DNA from: an uncultured Mycoplasmatota bacterium
Lineage (GTDB): Bacteria; Bacillota_I; Bacilli_A; RF39; UBA660
Assembly (NCBI GenBank): GCA_946407055.1
Contig: CAMJMP010000054.1
Span: forward strand, 1-6,181
Direction: 5' to 3'
DNA length: 6,181 nt
Below are positions 1 through 6,181 of this stretch, one piece after another; the first letter of the stretch is position 1, and each line of letters begins with the position of its first letter. A program made the translations under genes and the position numbers. A model generated the notes under the pieces. That model saw nothing but the letters and a program-made list of their open reading frames with translations. It was not told where the DNA came from and did no database searches.

Positions 1-779
1 TAGAAACGCCCTTTAGAATCTTCTACGTACGTTAAAGTAACTTTGTTTGTATTCATTGAATCTTCACTATCTACATAGCCACTTTTACTACTAGCACGCC
101 AAATATAATTTATACTATTATTACGATTATATCCAGTCATTACTAAATTTTTACCAGCTTCATTAGTAAATATTAAATAATCTTTAAACTCTTCATAATT
201 CGGATCATCGCTAGGCACTGCTGATACAGTCCATTTAGTATTCTCGATTGGTTCACCTTCAATAGAATAATATGATTGTTTTCCATTAATAATATTATAA
301 TCTGGTACAACATTAGCTCCCTTAGCTGAAACATCCCCTCTTAAATAAATAATTGGACTAAAACCATTATTATCAACATTCCAGTTGTCAGTTGTTAGGA
401 CATAAGTATGTCCTGGTTTAATATCTTCAGGTAAAACTTGAACCCACTTAGAAATATGTGTAGTTTCATAAGTATATCTTTTTTCAGACAATAATCTATA
501 AGTACCATTCTCTAATATTTTTACTTCATACTTTATTTCATTTGGAGAATGTTCATTAAAAATTAATAAATGTTCATAAGTATAAGAGTAGCCAGTATTT
601 TCATTCAATACCACTTCTCCATTTTCTACTTTTTCACCATCAGCAAAAAGTTGAATTGTGACTTCTTTACCATCACAACCATCATGATTAAAATTAACTA
701 TTAAATCTTTATAATAATCTGTAACTGCATTAACTTTTAGAGGAATTAATAGTAATATAAAAAGTACTATTTTTTTCAT
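1..779 (-). CDS. Secreted protein with Cna_B-like domain, N-terminal part (3' end outside window)
   Basis: The frame is open from ATG at 779 to the left edge and gives 259 residues without a stop. The N-terminus is a classic Sec signal peptide: MKK, a hydrophobic stretch (residues 4-14), then a V-N-A cleavage site after residue 18. There is no lipobox Cys, so it is not a lipoprotein. Residues about 26-95 resemble a Cna_B fold: a VTIQLFADG strand (40-48), a GYSYTYEHL stretch (63-71), then an IKYEVKILENGTY stretch (82-94). The usual isopeptide-forming Lys and Asn are not obvious, so this copy may lack the internal crosslink. Residues 100-259 look beta-rich, with several Trp and many Tyr, and I do not recognise a family there. 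Cna_B domains are usually stalk modules of Gram-positive surface proteins. Whether an LPXTG or membrane anchor follows cannot be seen. The start is backed by an AGGTGAGG site at 783-790 and a promoter upstream. Confidence is high for a secreted protein and good for Cna_B; its role is unknown. Confidence 0.85.
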   Translation of the reverse strand, partial: MKKIVLFILLLIPLKVNAVTDYYKDLIVNFNHDGCDGKEVTIQLFADGEKVENGEVVLNENTGYSYTYEHLLIFNEHSPNEIKYEVKILENGTYRLLSEKRYTYETTHISKWVQVLPEDIKPGHTYVLTTDNWNVDNNGFSPIIYLRGDVSAKGANVVPDYNIINGKQSYYSIEGEPIENTKWTVSAVPSDDPNYEEFKDYLIFTNEAGKNLVMTGYNRNNSINYIWRASSKSGYVDSEDSMNTNKVTLTYVEDSKGRF

Positions 780-796
780 ATACCTCACCTACTCTA

Positions 797-825
797 ATTA
801 TATTAGATTTTTCCCATATTTACAA
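797..825 (-). promoter_or_regulatory. Vegetative-type promoter of the secreted Cna_B gene
   Basis: Read on the minus strand, TTGTAA (825-820) is followed by a 17-base spacer and a perfect TATAAT (802-797). Transcription would start near 790, giving a leader of about 11 bases with the ribosome site AGGTGAGG (790-783) at its very 5' end. The -10 box sits in the middle of a small inverted repeat (793-807), which could be an operator. The call is by consensus and spacing only. Confidence 0.7.
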
Positions 826-884
826 TTTATTTAATTATTTTGAAATATCGATTATTACAAGTTAATAATATGACAAAAGAATTA

Positions 885-893
885 TGGTATACT
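885..893 (+). promoter_or_regulatory. Extended -10 promoter of the metallopeptidase gene
   Basis: TGG directly precedes TATACT (888-893), the TGn-TATAAT extended -10 form, which can work without a good -35 box. No convincing -35 lies 16-18 bases upstream. Transcription would begin near 900, leaving a leader of about 18 bases that holds the ribosome site at 905-910. A short inverted repeat (851-869) lies just upstream, where the -35 region would be, and might bind a regulator. Confidence 0.55.
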
Positions 894-904
894 TAATATA
901 TATT

Positions 905-910
905 GGAGGT
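905..910 (+). promoter_or_regulatory. Ribosome binding site that fixes the metallopeptidase start
   Basis: GGAGGT lies 7-8 bases before the ATG at 918, which is ideal spacing. The same frame has an upstream TTG at 903, but that codon overlaps this ribosome site and lies only a few bases past the predicted transcription start, so it is very unlikely to be used. The ATG at 913 is out of frame. Confidence 0.85.
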
Positions 911-917
911 AGATGAA

Positions 918-3068
918 ATGGAAACTGAATTCGACAATAAAGACAACTTCTCTGCAATAACTACATTTACGGCAAATAAAATGGCTGCTAAAAACAGACC
1001 TAAACCAGTCATTAGAAATCTAAAACTAGTTGAACCTTCTGAAACTTTATTAAAGTTACTAGTTATTAAAGATGAAGAAGCTGATATATATCAGCAAAAT
1101 AAATCTCTTTTAGATCCTAACTATCAAGTTATTAAAGGTGAAGTTGAAGTAAATGGTATTACATTCGACCTATGTCTAGTTATCTCCAAAGATGAACAAA
1201 TATTTACTGACGAAGTAATCGCCAACTCTAACATGACACCAGAACAAATTGAAAAGTATAAACAAGGCAAACCATTGAGTGATTTCGAAGAACATATTAT
1301 TAATAGTTTTAATTTATTATCAAATGTAAATCCAGAGATATTAAGAATAATCAAAAACGACTCTGATCCAATCATATCTTTCAAATCCAGTAAGAAATTT
1401 GATTTCTATGCAGCTAACAAAGATAACATTGGCGGATTTGCGAATGCACGAGACGGACATTATCAAGCCATAAATGTAAACTTCAATAATGGTGATAAAT
1501 ATTCAATCGTACACGAATTTGGTCACCTATTTGATGCTGCTCTAGGAATTACTGGTTTAGTTAGAGCAGAAAAATTAAAAGAAAAATGGGAAGCACTTGC
1601 AAATAAATATGCAAGCGGTTTAAAAATGACTACCTTCTGTGGAAATGAACTATCTGGTTATGGAGTTGGTTCCTATAAAGAAAAAATTCAAGAATTCTTT
1701 GCCGATCTATTTAACGCTTATTTTATAGGAGATAAAATAAAAAACGGACCTTATTTAATTGAATTCCTAGATAAAGATGCTTTTGAAGCACTTGAAGAAA
1801 TAATTAATATGGTTTTTGCAAGATGGTTTGGGGACAATCTATCTATAGATTATGGTGCTCTTTCTGTAGATATAGAATCACTAGTGAGTGAATATAAAGA
1901 AGATGAAGAACTATTTGATTTAATGAACGAATTCATTAAAACAATAAATCATAAACTATTACATTCTTCTTCAGATCAAACTCACAATATTCACTTCAAT
2001 GGTCTAGCTTACTACACTATTAAACCAATGCTAGAAGAACTTATAAAACTACATAAAGAATATACTTCAAATCATACTGAAGAAAATAGAATGACTATCA
2101 AGGATCATCTTGAGACTTCATTAAAGAAAATAAATCAAATTAATAACACTAACGAAAAAAAGGACTTTTATGATTATCAAGACATAATTGATTATCTTGA
2201 ATCTATTAGAAGAGAACTAATAAAAAATGACATACTAGTAGAAGATATTAGTGATTTTATTGAAACATTAAAAAACTATACTCCAGAAGAAAGAACTTAC
2301 ATAAATAAAGATGATATTCTTTATCTAGCTAACTTATGGAAAAAATGTATAGAAGATAAAAGGAATACTGATATAACAGAAGAATCAATAAGTCGTGAAC
2401 AAATAAAAGATAACATTAAAAGATTCTATGAAAGAGTAAAAGAAATGATTGCTTTAGAAAAAGAATCAAATAAAATGATGTCTGTTGAAGAAGATCCAAA
2501 TGTCTCTAAACAAAACATTGAAGTCGCTCAAAAGAAAATAGAGGATTTATATAAACTATTAGAAGCTCAAAAAAATAAATTACCTGAAGAAGATAGAAAA
2601 GCAATTGAAACAGAAATAAATGAACTAAAAGAAAAAACAAATGAACTATCTCAATATGGTTTAACTAATACCGAATTAAAAATATGCTTACTATCTATGG
2701 GAAGTTTAATTAACAAACTTACTAATTATTATAGTCCTGAAGAAACTATAAAAAGATGTAAAGAAAAAGTAGATAGATTATATTATCGAGTTACCCTAGA
2801 TATTAAAGAAGGTCGAGAAAGTCTTTTCTTCAGTTCTGAAGTAATAAATGTTTTAGAGCAACTAAAAGAATTCCTAAATACAAAGTCTTTATTTGAAGAT
2901 ATAGATAATCCAGAAATAAGTACAAAAATAAAACGATTAGAAGGCGAATTAAACTATTTTGCAAAATATAATGTATCAGATATGAAAACTCATTTATTCC
3001 AATTAATACAAATAATACAATCTATCACAACAAAGACAGAAAAAGAATATATAAGTTTTAAACAATAA
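918..3068 (+). CDS. Lethal-factor-like (ATLF/M34-type) zinc metallopeptidase with long helical C-terminal tail
   Basis: The product has 716 residues. Residues about 115-325 resemble the catalytic domain shared by anthrax lethal factor and the Pro-Pro endopeptidases (PPEP). In order they show GGFANA (172-177), an INVNF strand (185-189), the zinc motif HEFGH (199-203, catalytic E200) followed by LFD, and EFFAD (259-263) with E259 as the likely third zinc ligand. Y248 or Y253 is a candidate for the catalytic tyrosine just upstream. An NGP segment (276-278) and a helix follow, as in the family. All key residues are present, so an active peptidase is expected. The N-terminal 110 residues are unassigned. 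Residues about 345-716 are Lys/Glu-rich, mostly helical and partly coiled-coil (clearest near 535-580). There is no signal peptide, lipobox or transmembrane segment, although known PPEPs and lethal factor are secreted; it either works in the cytoplasm or leaves by a non-Sec route. The start is ATG 918 (GGAGGT at 905-910). The gene is divergent from the secreted Cna_B gene and ends in a shared terminator. The substrate is unknown. Confidence 0.85.
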   Translation: METEFDNKDNFSAITTFTANKMAAKNRPKPVIRNLKLVEPSETLLKLLVIKDEEADIYQQNKSLLDPNYQVIKGEVEVNGITFDLCLVISKDEQIFTDEVIANSNMTPEQIEKYKQGKPLSDFEEHIINSFNLLSNVNPEILRIIKNDSDPIISFKSSKKFDFYAANKDNIGGFANARDGHYQAINVNFNNGDKYSIVHEFGHLFDAALGITGLVRAEKLKEKWEALANKYASGLKMTTFCGNELSGYGVGSYKEKIQEFFADLFNAYFIGDKIKNGPYLIEFLDKDAFEALEEIINMVFARWFGDNLSIDYGALSVDIESLVSEYKEDEELFDLMNEFIKTINHKLLHSSSDQTHNIHFNGLAYYTIKPMLEELIKLHKEYTSNHTEENRMTIKDHLETSLKKINQINNTNEKKDFYDYQDIIDYLESIRRELIKNDILVEDISDFIETLKNYTPEERTYINKDDILYLANLWKKCIEDKRNTDITEESISREQIKDNIKRFYERVKEMIALEKESNKMMSVEEDPNVSKQNIEVAQKKIEDLYKLLEAQKNKLPEEDRKAIETEINELKEKTNELSQYGLTNTELKICLLSMGSLINKLTNYYSPEETIKRCKEKVDRLYYRVTLDIKEGRESLFFSSEVINVLEQLKEFLNTKSLFEDIDNPEISTKIKRLEGELNYFAKYNVSDMKTHLFQLIQIIQSITTKTEKEYISFKQ

Positions 3069-3069
3069 A

Positions 3070-3095
3070 AAGAAGACTATCTATATAGTCTTTTT
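3070..3095. terminator. Bidirectional intrinsic terminator between convergent genes
   Basis: AAGACTAT (3073-3080), loop CTAT, then ATAGTCTT (3085-3092) form a perfect 8-bp stem, lengthened by flanking A/T pairs. On the plus strand it runs into TTTTTTTATT, and on the minus strand into CTTTTTATTG, so it can end transcription both ways. It fills the 27-base gap between the two stop codons; on the minus strand the hairpin begins directly after the stop codon of the WG-repeat gene. Confidence 0.85.
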
Positions 3096-5378
3096 TTATT
3101 TCATACTTGGAGTATTCTCTTCTTTATTTAAAGAATAACTATTTAAATAAGGTTTACTTTCTAATAGTTCTAAAATCTTTTCATCTCCACTGATTCTCTT
3201 ACCACTAGAAGCAGTTATAAAGCATTTACTTCTTAATTTTTTATCATGATATTCATATCTAGATTCATCTTGATTATAATCAGGTTCATCACCCCAAGTA
3301 ATAGTATCAGCTTTAGTAAATACACCTTTATGATCTATAAATCCTGTTTCGTTACCTCTTTTTACCATAGCCAAACCATTCTTAAATGGTTTAGTAACAT
3401 CAAATTGAGGTTCAATTATTACTTTTCCGCCTATATTCATATAGCCTTCTAAACCATTTTCACCTACGAAGTTCATTAAACCTTCACTATATTCATAATA
3501 TGAATCCTTAAAATATTTATATTCGAAGTGACATATTTCTTTTTGTCTAGCTATATCAAAATAACTAATATAACTACGAGACTCACCATCTATATTAACA
3601 TCTGCCACTATTGGTACTACTCCATCATTTGTCATTGCTTTCCTAGAAGACAATGAAACTTTATTTGCTATTACTCCATTGATGCATGGTTTAATCACAT
3701 TTGAATTAAAGGAATAATCAAATACATAATCACTACCTTCAACTATCATTTCACCATCATCTAATATTGATATTAACTTATTCTTCGTTTTATCAAATTG
3801 CCAACTTGTTCTCTTTAAATTAATAGAATACTTCTCTACTTTAAAATTAGAATCAACTACACATTGTTTCTTACCTTTATAATTATCAATAATATAATGA
3901 TCAAATGCATAACCAACAATTACGGCATCATTTGGTATCTTTTTAATTCTTTTACCATTTTCATCAAAATATAAATAGAACTTTCTTGTATCTCTTTTTT
4001 CATAACCTTCATAACAATATCTATATATATTTCCAAATTTAACCATCTTTTCAAAATAGTCTGCGTCATTACAATAATTTGGTAATGCCATTGATGCTAT
4101 TTCTTTACCATTTTTACATAACTCAAGGAATTTAACTTCATGGAACTTATTAACGATACAACTTAAATCTGCCCATGGATCATAATCAAATGGTTCTTTA
4201 TGATAGAAAGTTGTATCTATACAAGCTAAGCTATTAAATAATTGTTCATAACCTGCATCCATTGTATTTAAATAACCATTCTTCTTTAAACTAGTTATTA
4301 CTTCTTCAGTATCACTACCAGCTCTTAAACTCAATCTACTTAAGAATAATTTTTGAAGCAATAATTTATTATTCTCACTAAGTGAATTATATATCTCTGG
4401 TTCAATACCAAATCTTAATCTTTCATATTTTTCTTTTTCAACCAAGAAATATAATACTTTATAGAATTCTTCTACATATATGTTATGTTCCATAACATAT
4501 TTTCTTATTTCTTCTAATTCATAAACACTATTAAAACCAATAGTCATATTCATTAGTTTATTATAAACATTCTCTTTTTCTTTCTCTTTTTTAACTATTT
4601 CATCTATTTGTAATCCGTGTTCCAACATACTTTCTTGTACTTTTAATAAAAGTGTACTAGTAAATGTACATCCCTTTTCAATACATTCTTTTACTTTTTC
4701 AATATAATTGTTTTCCATTTGTTTAATAGTTTCTACTACTACAGGATTATTAATATTATCATAAGCATTTTTAAATAACTCTTTAACTTTTTTATCATTC
4801 TCTACAAACACTTTAATACTATCTGTACAAGCTATTTTAAATGCTCTTAAACGATTAATATAACTTCTTGCCGCACTAGCTGTATCACTATAAATAGATA
4901 ATATAGGTGTAGGATTCTCTTCTAATTTAACATCAGTATCAAATCTTCTTTGACTACTATTCTTTGTATATATTAATAGATCAACATAATAATCTCTTAA
5001 CTTATTATATTCTCTTCTTACTTCTTCTCCTATTATTGGAAAATTAGCATCAATATAATCAAGTAAAGAATCTATTTCACTTTCTATTTCTTTAATTTCT
5101 TCATAGACATCTTTAGTTCTATTATCAAATATACTTCCATTAACTTTTTCTACTATCATTCTATTTATATAACCAATTTTTAATTCTAAAAAGGTTTCTA
5201 AATAAGCTCTATATTTCTTTAAAGAATATTCATCATTTTCATCATATGGAAATGCATCTATTTGTTTTCTTAAAGAATCACATACATAACTTAACTCTTC
5301 GTACATACTTAAAGAGTATATTTCGTTACTAATTTTGGCCTTTAATAGTTCAACATCTTCTTTTACTCTAGAACCCAT
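3096..5378 (-). CDS. Large helical protein with C-terminal WG-type beta repeats, function unknown
   Basis: The product has 760 residues. Residues about 1-370 are almost all predicted helix, rich in Lys, Glu and Leu with coiled-coil-like stretches. Residues about 470-690 become beta-rich, with many Tyr and Phe. At 633-690 are recognisable WG-type repeats: G-L-(M/A) turns, GYMNIGGKVIIEPQFD, then KNGLAMVKRG and GFIDHKGV. WG repeats are short beta modules found in many bacterial proteins, usually of unknown or binding function. The last 70 residues are polar and unassigned. There is no signal peptide or transmembrane segment, so it is probably cytoplasmic. I chose ATG 5378 because AGGGGTGG (5384-5391) precedes it by 5 bases and a promoter lies just upstream. 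An in-frame TTG at 5435 lies inside the -35 box, and an ATG at 5417 is upstream of the predicted transcript start, so neither is a good start. It converges on the metallopeptidase gene. No enzyme motif is seen; a binding or scaffold role is only a guess. Confidence 0.8.
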   Translation of the reverse strand: MGSRVKEDVELLKAKISNEIYSLSMYEELSYVCDSLRKQIDAFPYDENDEYSLKKYRAYLETFLELKIGYINRMIVEKVNGSIFDNRTKDVYEEIKEIESEIDSLLDYIDANFPIIGEEVRREYNKLRDYYVDLLIYTKNSSQRRFDTDVKLEENPTPILSIYSDTASAARSYINRLRAFKIACTDSIKVFVENDKKVKELFKNAYDNINNPVVVETIKQMENNYIEKVKECIEKGCTFTSTLLLKVQESMLEHGLQIDEIVKKEKEKENVYNKLMNMTIGFNSVYELEEIRKYVMEHNIYVEEFYKVLYFLVEKEKYERLRFGIEPEIYNSLSENNKLLLQKLFLSRLSLRAGSDTEEVITSLKKNGYLNTMDAGYEQLFNSLACIDTTFYHKEPFDYDPWADLSCIVNKFHEVKFLELCKNGKEIASMALPNYCNDADYFEKMVKFGNIYRYCYEGYEKRDTRKFYLYFDENGKRIKKIPNDAVIVGYAFDHYIIDNYKGKKQCVVDSNFKVEKYSINLKRTSWQFDKTKNKLISILDDGEMIVEGSDYVFDYSFNSNVIKPCINGVIANKVSLSSRKAMTNDGVVPIVADVNIDGESRSYISYFDIARQKEICHFEYKYFKDSYYEYSEGLMNFVGENGLEGYMNIGGKVIIEPQFDVTKPFKNGLAMVKRGNETGFIDHKGVFTKADTITWGDEPDYNQDESRYEYHDKKLRSKCFITASSGKRISGDEKILELLESKPYLNSYSLNKEENTPSMK

Positions 5379-5383
5379 ACTAT

Positions 5384-5391
5384 CCACCCCT
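5384..5391 (-). promoter_or_regulatory. Ribosome binding site that fixes the WG-repeat gene start
   Basis: Read on the minus strand this is AGGGGTGG, five bases before the ATG at 5378. It can pair with the 16S tail with one G-U pair. No comparable site precedes the in-frame ATG at 5417 or TTG at 5435, so it decides the start and gives 760 residues. Confidence 0.7.
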
Positions 5392-5406
5392 GAATTGATG
5401 CTGTCT

Positions 5407-5435
5407 ATTATAAACATTTTATTAATTTTATGCAA
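5407..5435 (-). promoter_or_regulatory. Promoter of the WG-repeat gene
   Basis: On the minus strand, TTGCAT (5435-5430) is a weak -35, followed by a 17-base spacer and a perfect TATAAT (5412-5407). The transcript would start near 5400, with a leader of about 22 bases carrying the ribosome site at 5391-5384. It lies downstream of the terminator of the preceding gene, so the WG-repeat gene is likely its own transcription unit. Confidence 0.65.
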
Positions 5436-5445
5436 AATTACATAT

Positions 5446-5470
5446 AAAAAAGAACCATTTAGGTTCTTTT
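5446..5470 (-). terminator. Intrinsic terminator of the right-edge gene
   Basis: On the minus strand AAAAGAACC (5470-5462), loop TAAAT and GGTTCTTTT (5456-5448) form a perfect 9-bp stem running into further T residues (5447-5446). It begins 6 bases after the TAA stop of the right-edge gene. The U-tract is partly inside the stem, which is common in AT-rich genomes. Confidence 0.75.
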
Positions 5471-5476
5471 CATTTT

Positions 5477-6181
5477 TTACATTTTTCTTCCTTCATTTAA
5501 TTCATCTAATTTACGCTCAGAATAATCAATAGATTTATCAATATTTTCAGTAGATAAAGGAGCTTCTATTTTGCTTCTTAATTCTTCAATAAGTGGTTTA
5601 AGCGGAAGTCCTAAATTATACTTATATATTATCTTTTTAATTAATTCTCTATACTCAGGTAACTCTCTAAGTATACTCATATTAAATTCAGCAGGGAATA
5701 CTTCTTCATATTCAACTTGATCGCCAGAAGTTAATCTATAACTCCAAATATCAGGTAATACTATTTCTGTATCTCCATAATTCTTTGTAATATAATACTC
5801 TAATACTCTTGCAAACATATATTTAAATACATCTTCATTTTCTGTTGGTATTTCCAAAAATGGTCCTTCTTGAATCATATCCCCACGTCTTTTTAAATCA
5901 ATATCTATACATTTGCCAGTACCTTTAGCATTTACATAAACATAAGAAGATACACCTACTTGCATGTTAATATCTCTTTTTTTACATCTATCAGTAAGAG
6001 CTAGGTCCCTAAACATATCATGTACTTTAGTAAATGATTCAAACCATCTATCACATTTTTCAATAACACTTTCGTTTTTTATAACATCCAATGATTTTGG
6101 ATCAGGAACTACTTCAATTCTTCCTTCATAATTTGTAACACTAGCAGCTGTTGTTTGTCTCTTTCCAGTTGCTATTAAACT
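5477..6181 (-). CDS. Unrecognised protein, C-terminal 234 residues (5' end outside window)
   Basis: The frame is open from the right edge to TAA at 5479-5477, giving 234 residues with no credible start. A TTG at 6091 and an ATG at 6087 lie mid-frame, and neither has a ribosome site; the frame continues upstream to the edge, so the true N-terminus lies outside. I do not recognise a family. The segment looks soluble and mixed alpha/beta: a first helix region rich in Asp, Phe and Cys (W and F near CDRWFESF), a beta part with VGVSSYVYVN and KCIDIDLKRRGD, a helix with YMFARVLEYYI, then a helical, charged C-terminus. No signal peptide, membrane span or catalytic motif is visible in this part. It is separated from the WG-repeat gene by its own terminator, so the two are probably not one operon, though they share direction. 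It could be a structural or phage-like protein, but nothing seen supports a specific call. Confidence 0.75.
   Translation of the reverse strand, partial: SLIATGKRQTTAASVTNYEGRIEVVPDPKSLDVIKNESVIEKCDRWFESFTKVHDMFRDLALTDRCKKRDINMQVGVSSYVYVNAKGTGKCIDIDLKRRGDMIQEGPFLEIPTENEDVFKYMFARVLEYYITKNYGDTEIVLPDIWSYRLTSGDQVEYEEVFPAEFNMSILRELPEYRELIKKIIYKYNLGLPLKPLIEELRSKIEAPLSTENIDKSIDYSERKLDELNEGRKM

Noticed and set aside
870..899. ATGACA (870-875) as a -35 box for the metallopeptidase promoter
   Set aside because: It is only 12 bases from TATACT. Paired with TAATAT (894-899) at 18 bases it would start transcription inside the ribosome site, so the extended -10 reading is preferred.
1124..1384. Minus-strand frame of 86 codons inside the metallopeptidase gene
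   Set aside because: It lies wholly within a well-supported gene on the other strand and has no ribosome site or recognisable product.
3246..3452. Plus-strand frame of 68 codons inside the WG-repeat gene
   Set aside because: It is antisense to the WG-repeat coding part, with a low-complexity hydrophobic product typical of the reverse of an AT-rich gene.
5335..5532. Plus-strand frame of 65 codons over the WG-repeat 5' end, promoter, terminator and right-edge gene
   Set aside because: It crosses a promoter, a terminator and two minus-strand genes, and no ribosome site precedes it.
6087..6091. TTG 6091 or ATG 6087 as the start of the right-edge gene
   Set aside because: The frame stays open for a further 30 codons to the window edge and no ribosome site precedes either codon; the gene is simply cut off.
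1..6181. Mycoplasma-type code with TGA as tryptophan
   Set aside because: Tryptophan is written TGG throughout the real genes, the visible genes end in TAA, and no frame needs a TGA read-through.
1..6181. CRISPR array, tRNA, rRNA, insertion sequence or riboswitch
   Set aside because: No regularly spaced repeats, no tRNA- or rRNA-like segment, no transposase-like frame or terminal repeats, and every intergenic gap is too short for a known riboswitch class.

Overview
The window is very AT-rich DNA, by eye under one third G+C. It reads in the ordinary bacterial code: tryptophan is TGG and all three visible stops are TAA. Shine-Dalgarno sites, short 5' leaders, a Gram-positive-type Cna_B surface-protein domain and lysine- and asparagine-rich proteins suggest a low-GC Firmicutes/Bacilli relative, perhaps an uncultured gut lineage. 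The lineage is inference; no rRNA, tRNA or marker gene is present.

Layout. At the left edge, a minus-strand gene (779 to beyond 1) encodes the N-terminal 259 residues of a secreted protein with a signal peptide and a Cna_B-like domain. A promoter region (780-917) separates it from a divergent plus-strand gene (918-3068). That gene encodes a 716-residue protein with an anthrax-lethal-factor-like (ATLF, M34-type) zinc metallopeptidase domain and a long, mostly helical tail. It converges on a minus-strand gene (5378-3096) for a 760-residue protein with a helical N-terminal half and WG-type beta repeats near its C-terminus. One hairpin at 3070-3095 appears to terminate both. Further right, separated by a terminator and a promoter, is the 3' part (234 residues) of an unrecognised minus-strand gene that enters from the right edge.

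How the genes may relate. Each complete gene has its own promoter, and the one gene boundary on the same strand carries a terminator, so these look like separately transcribed accessory genes rather than one operon. The most notable gene is the metallopeptidase. Its HEFGH and EFFAD motifs match the lethal factor / PPEP family, which is known for secreted toxins and surface-protein-cutting proteases, yet this one has no signal peptide and a tail of about 370 residues. Its divergent neighbour is a secreted Cna_B protein, which recalls the PPEP arrangement where the protease gene sits beside its surface-protein substrate. That link is a hypothesis. No mobile element, CRISPR array, tRNA or rRNA was seen.
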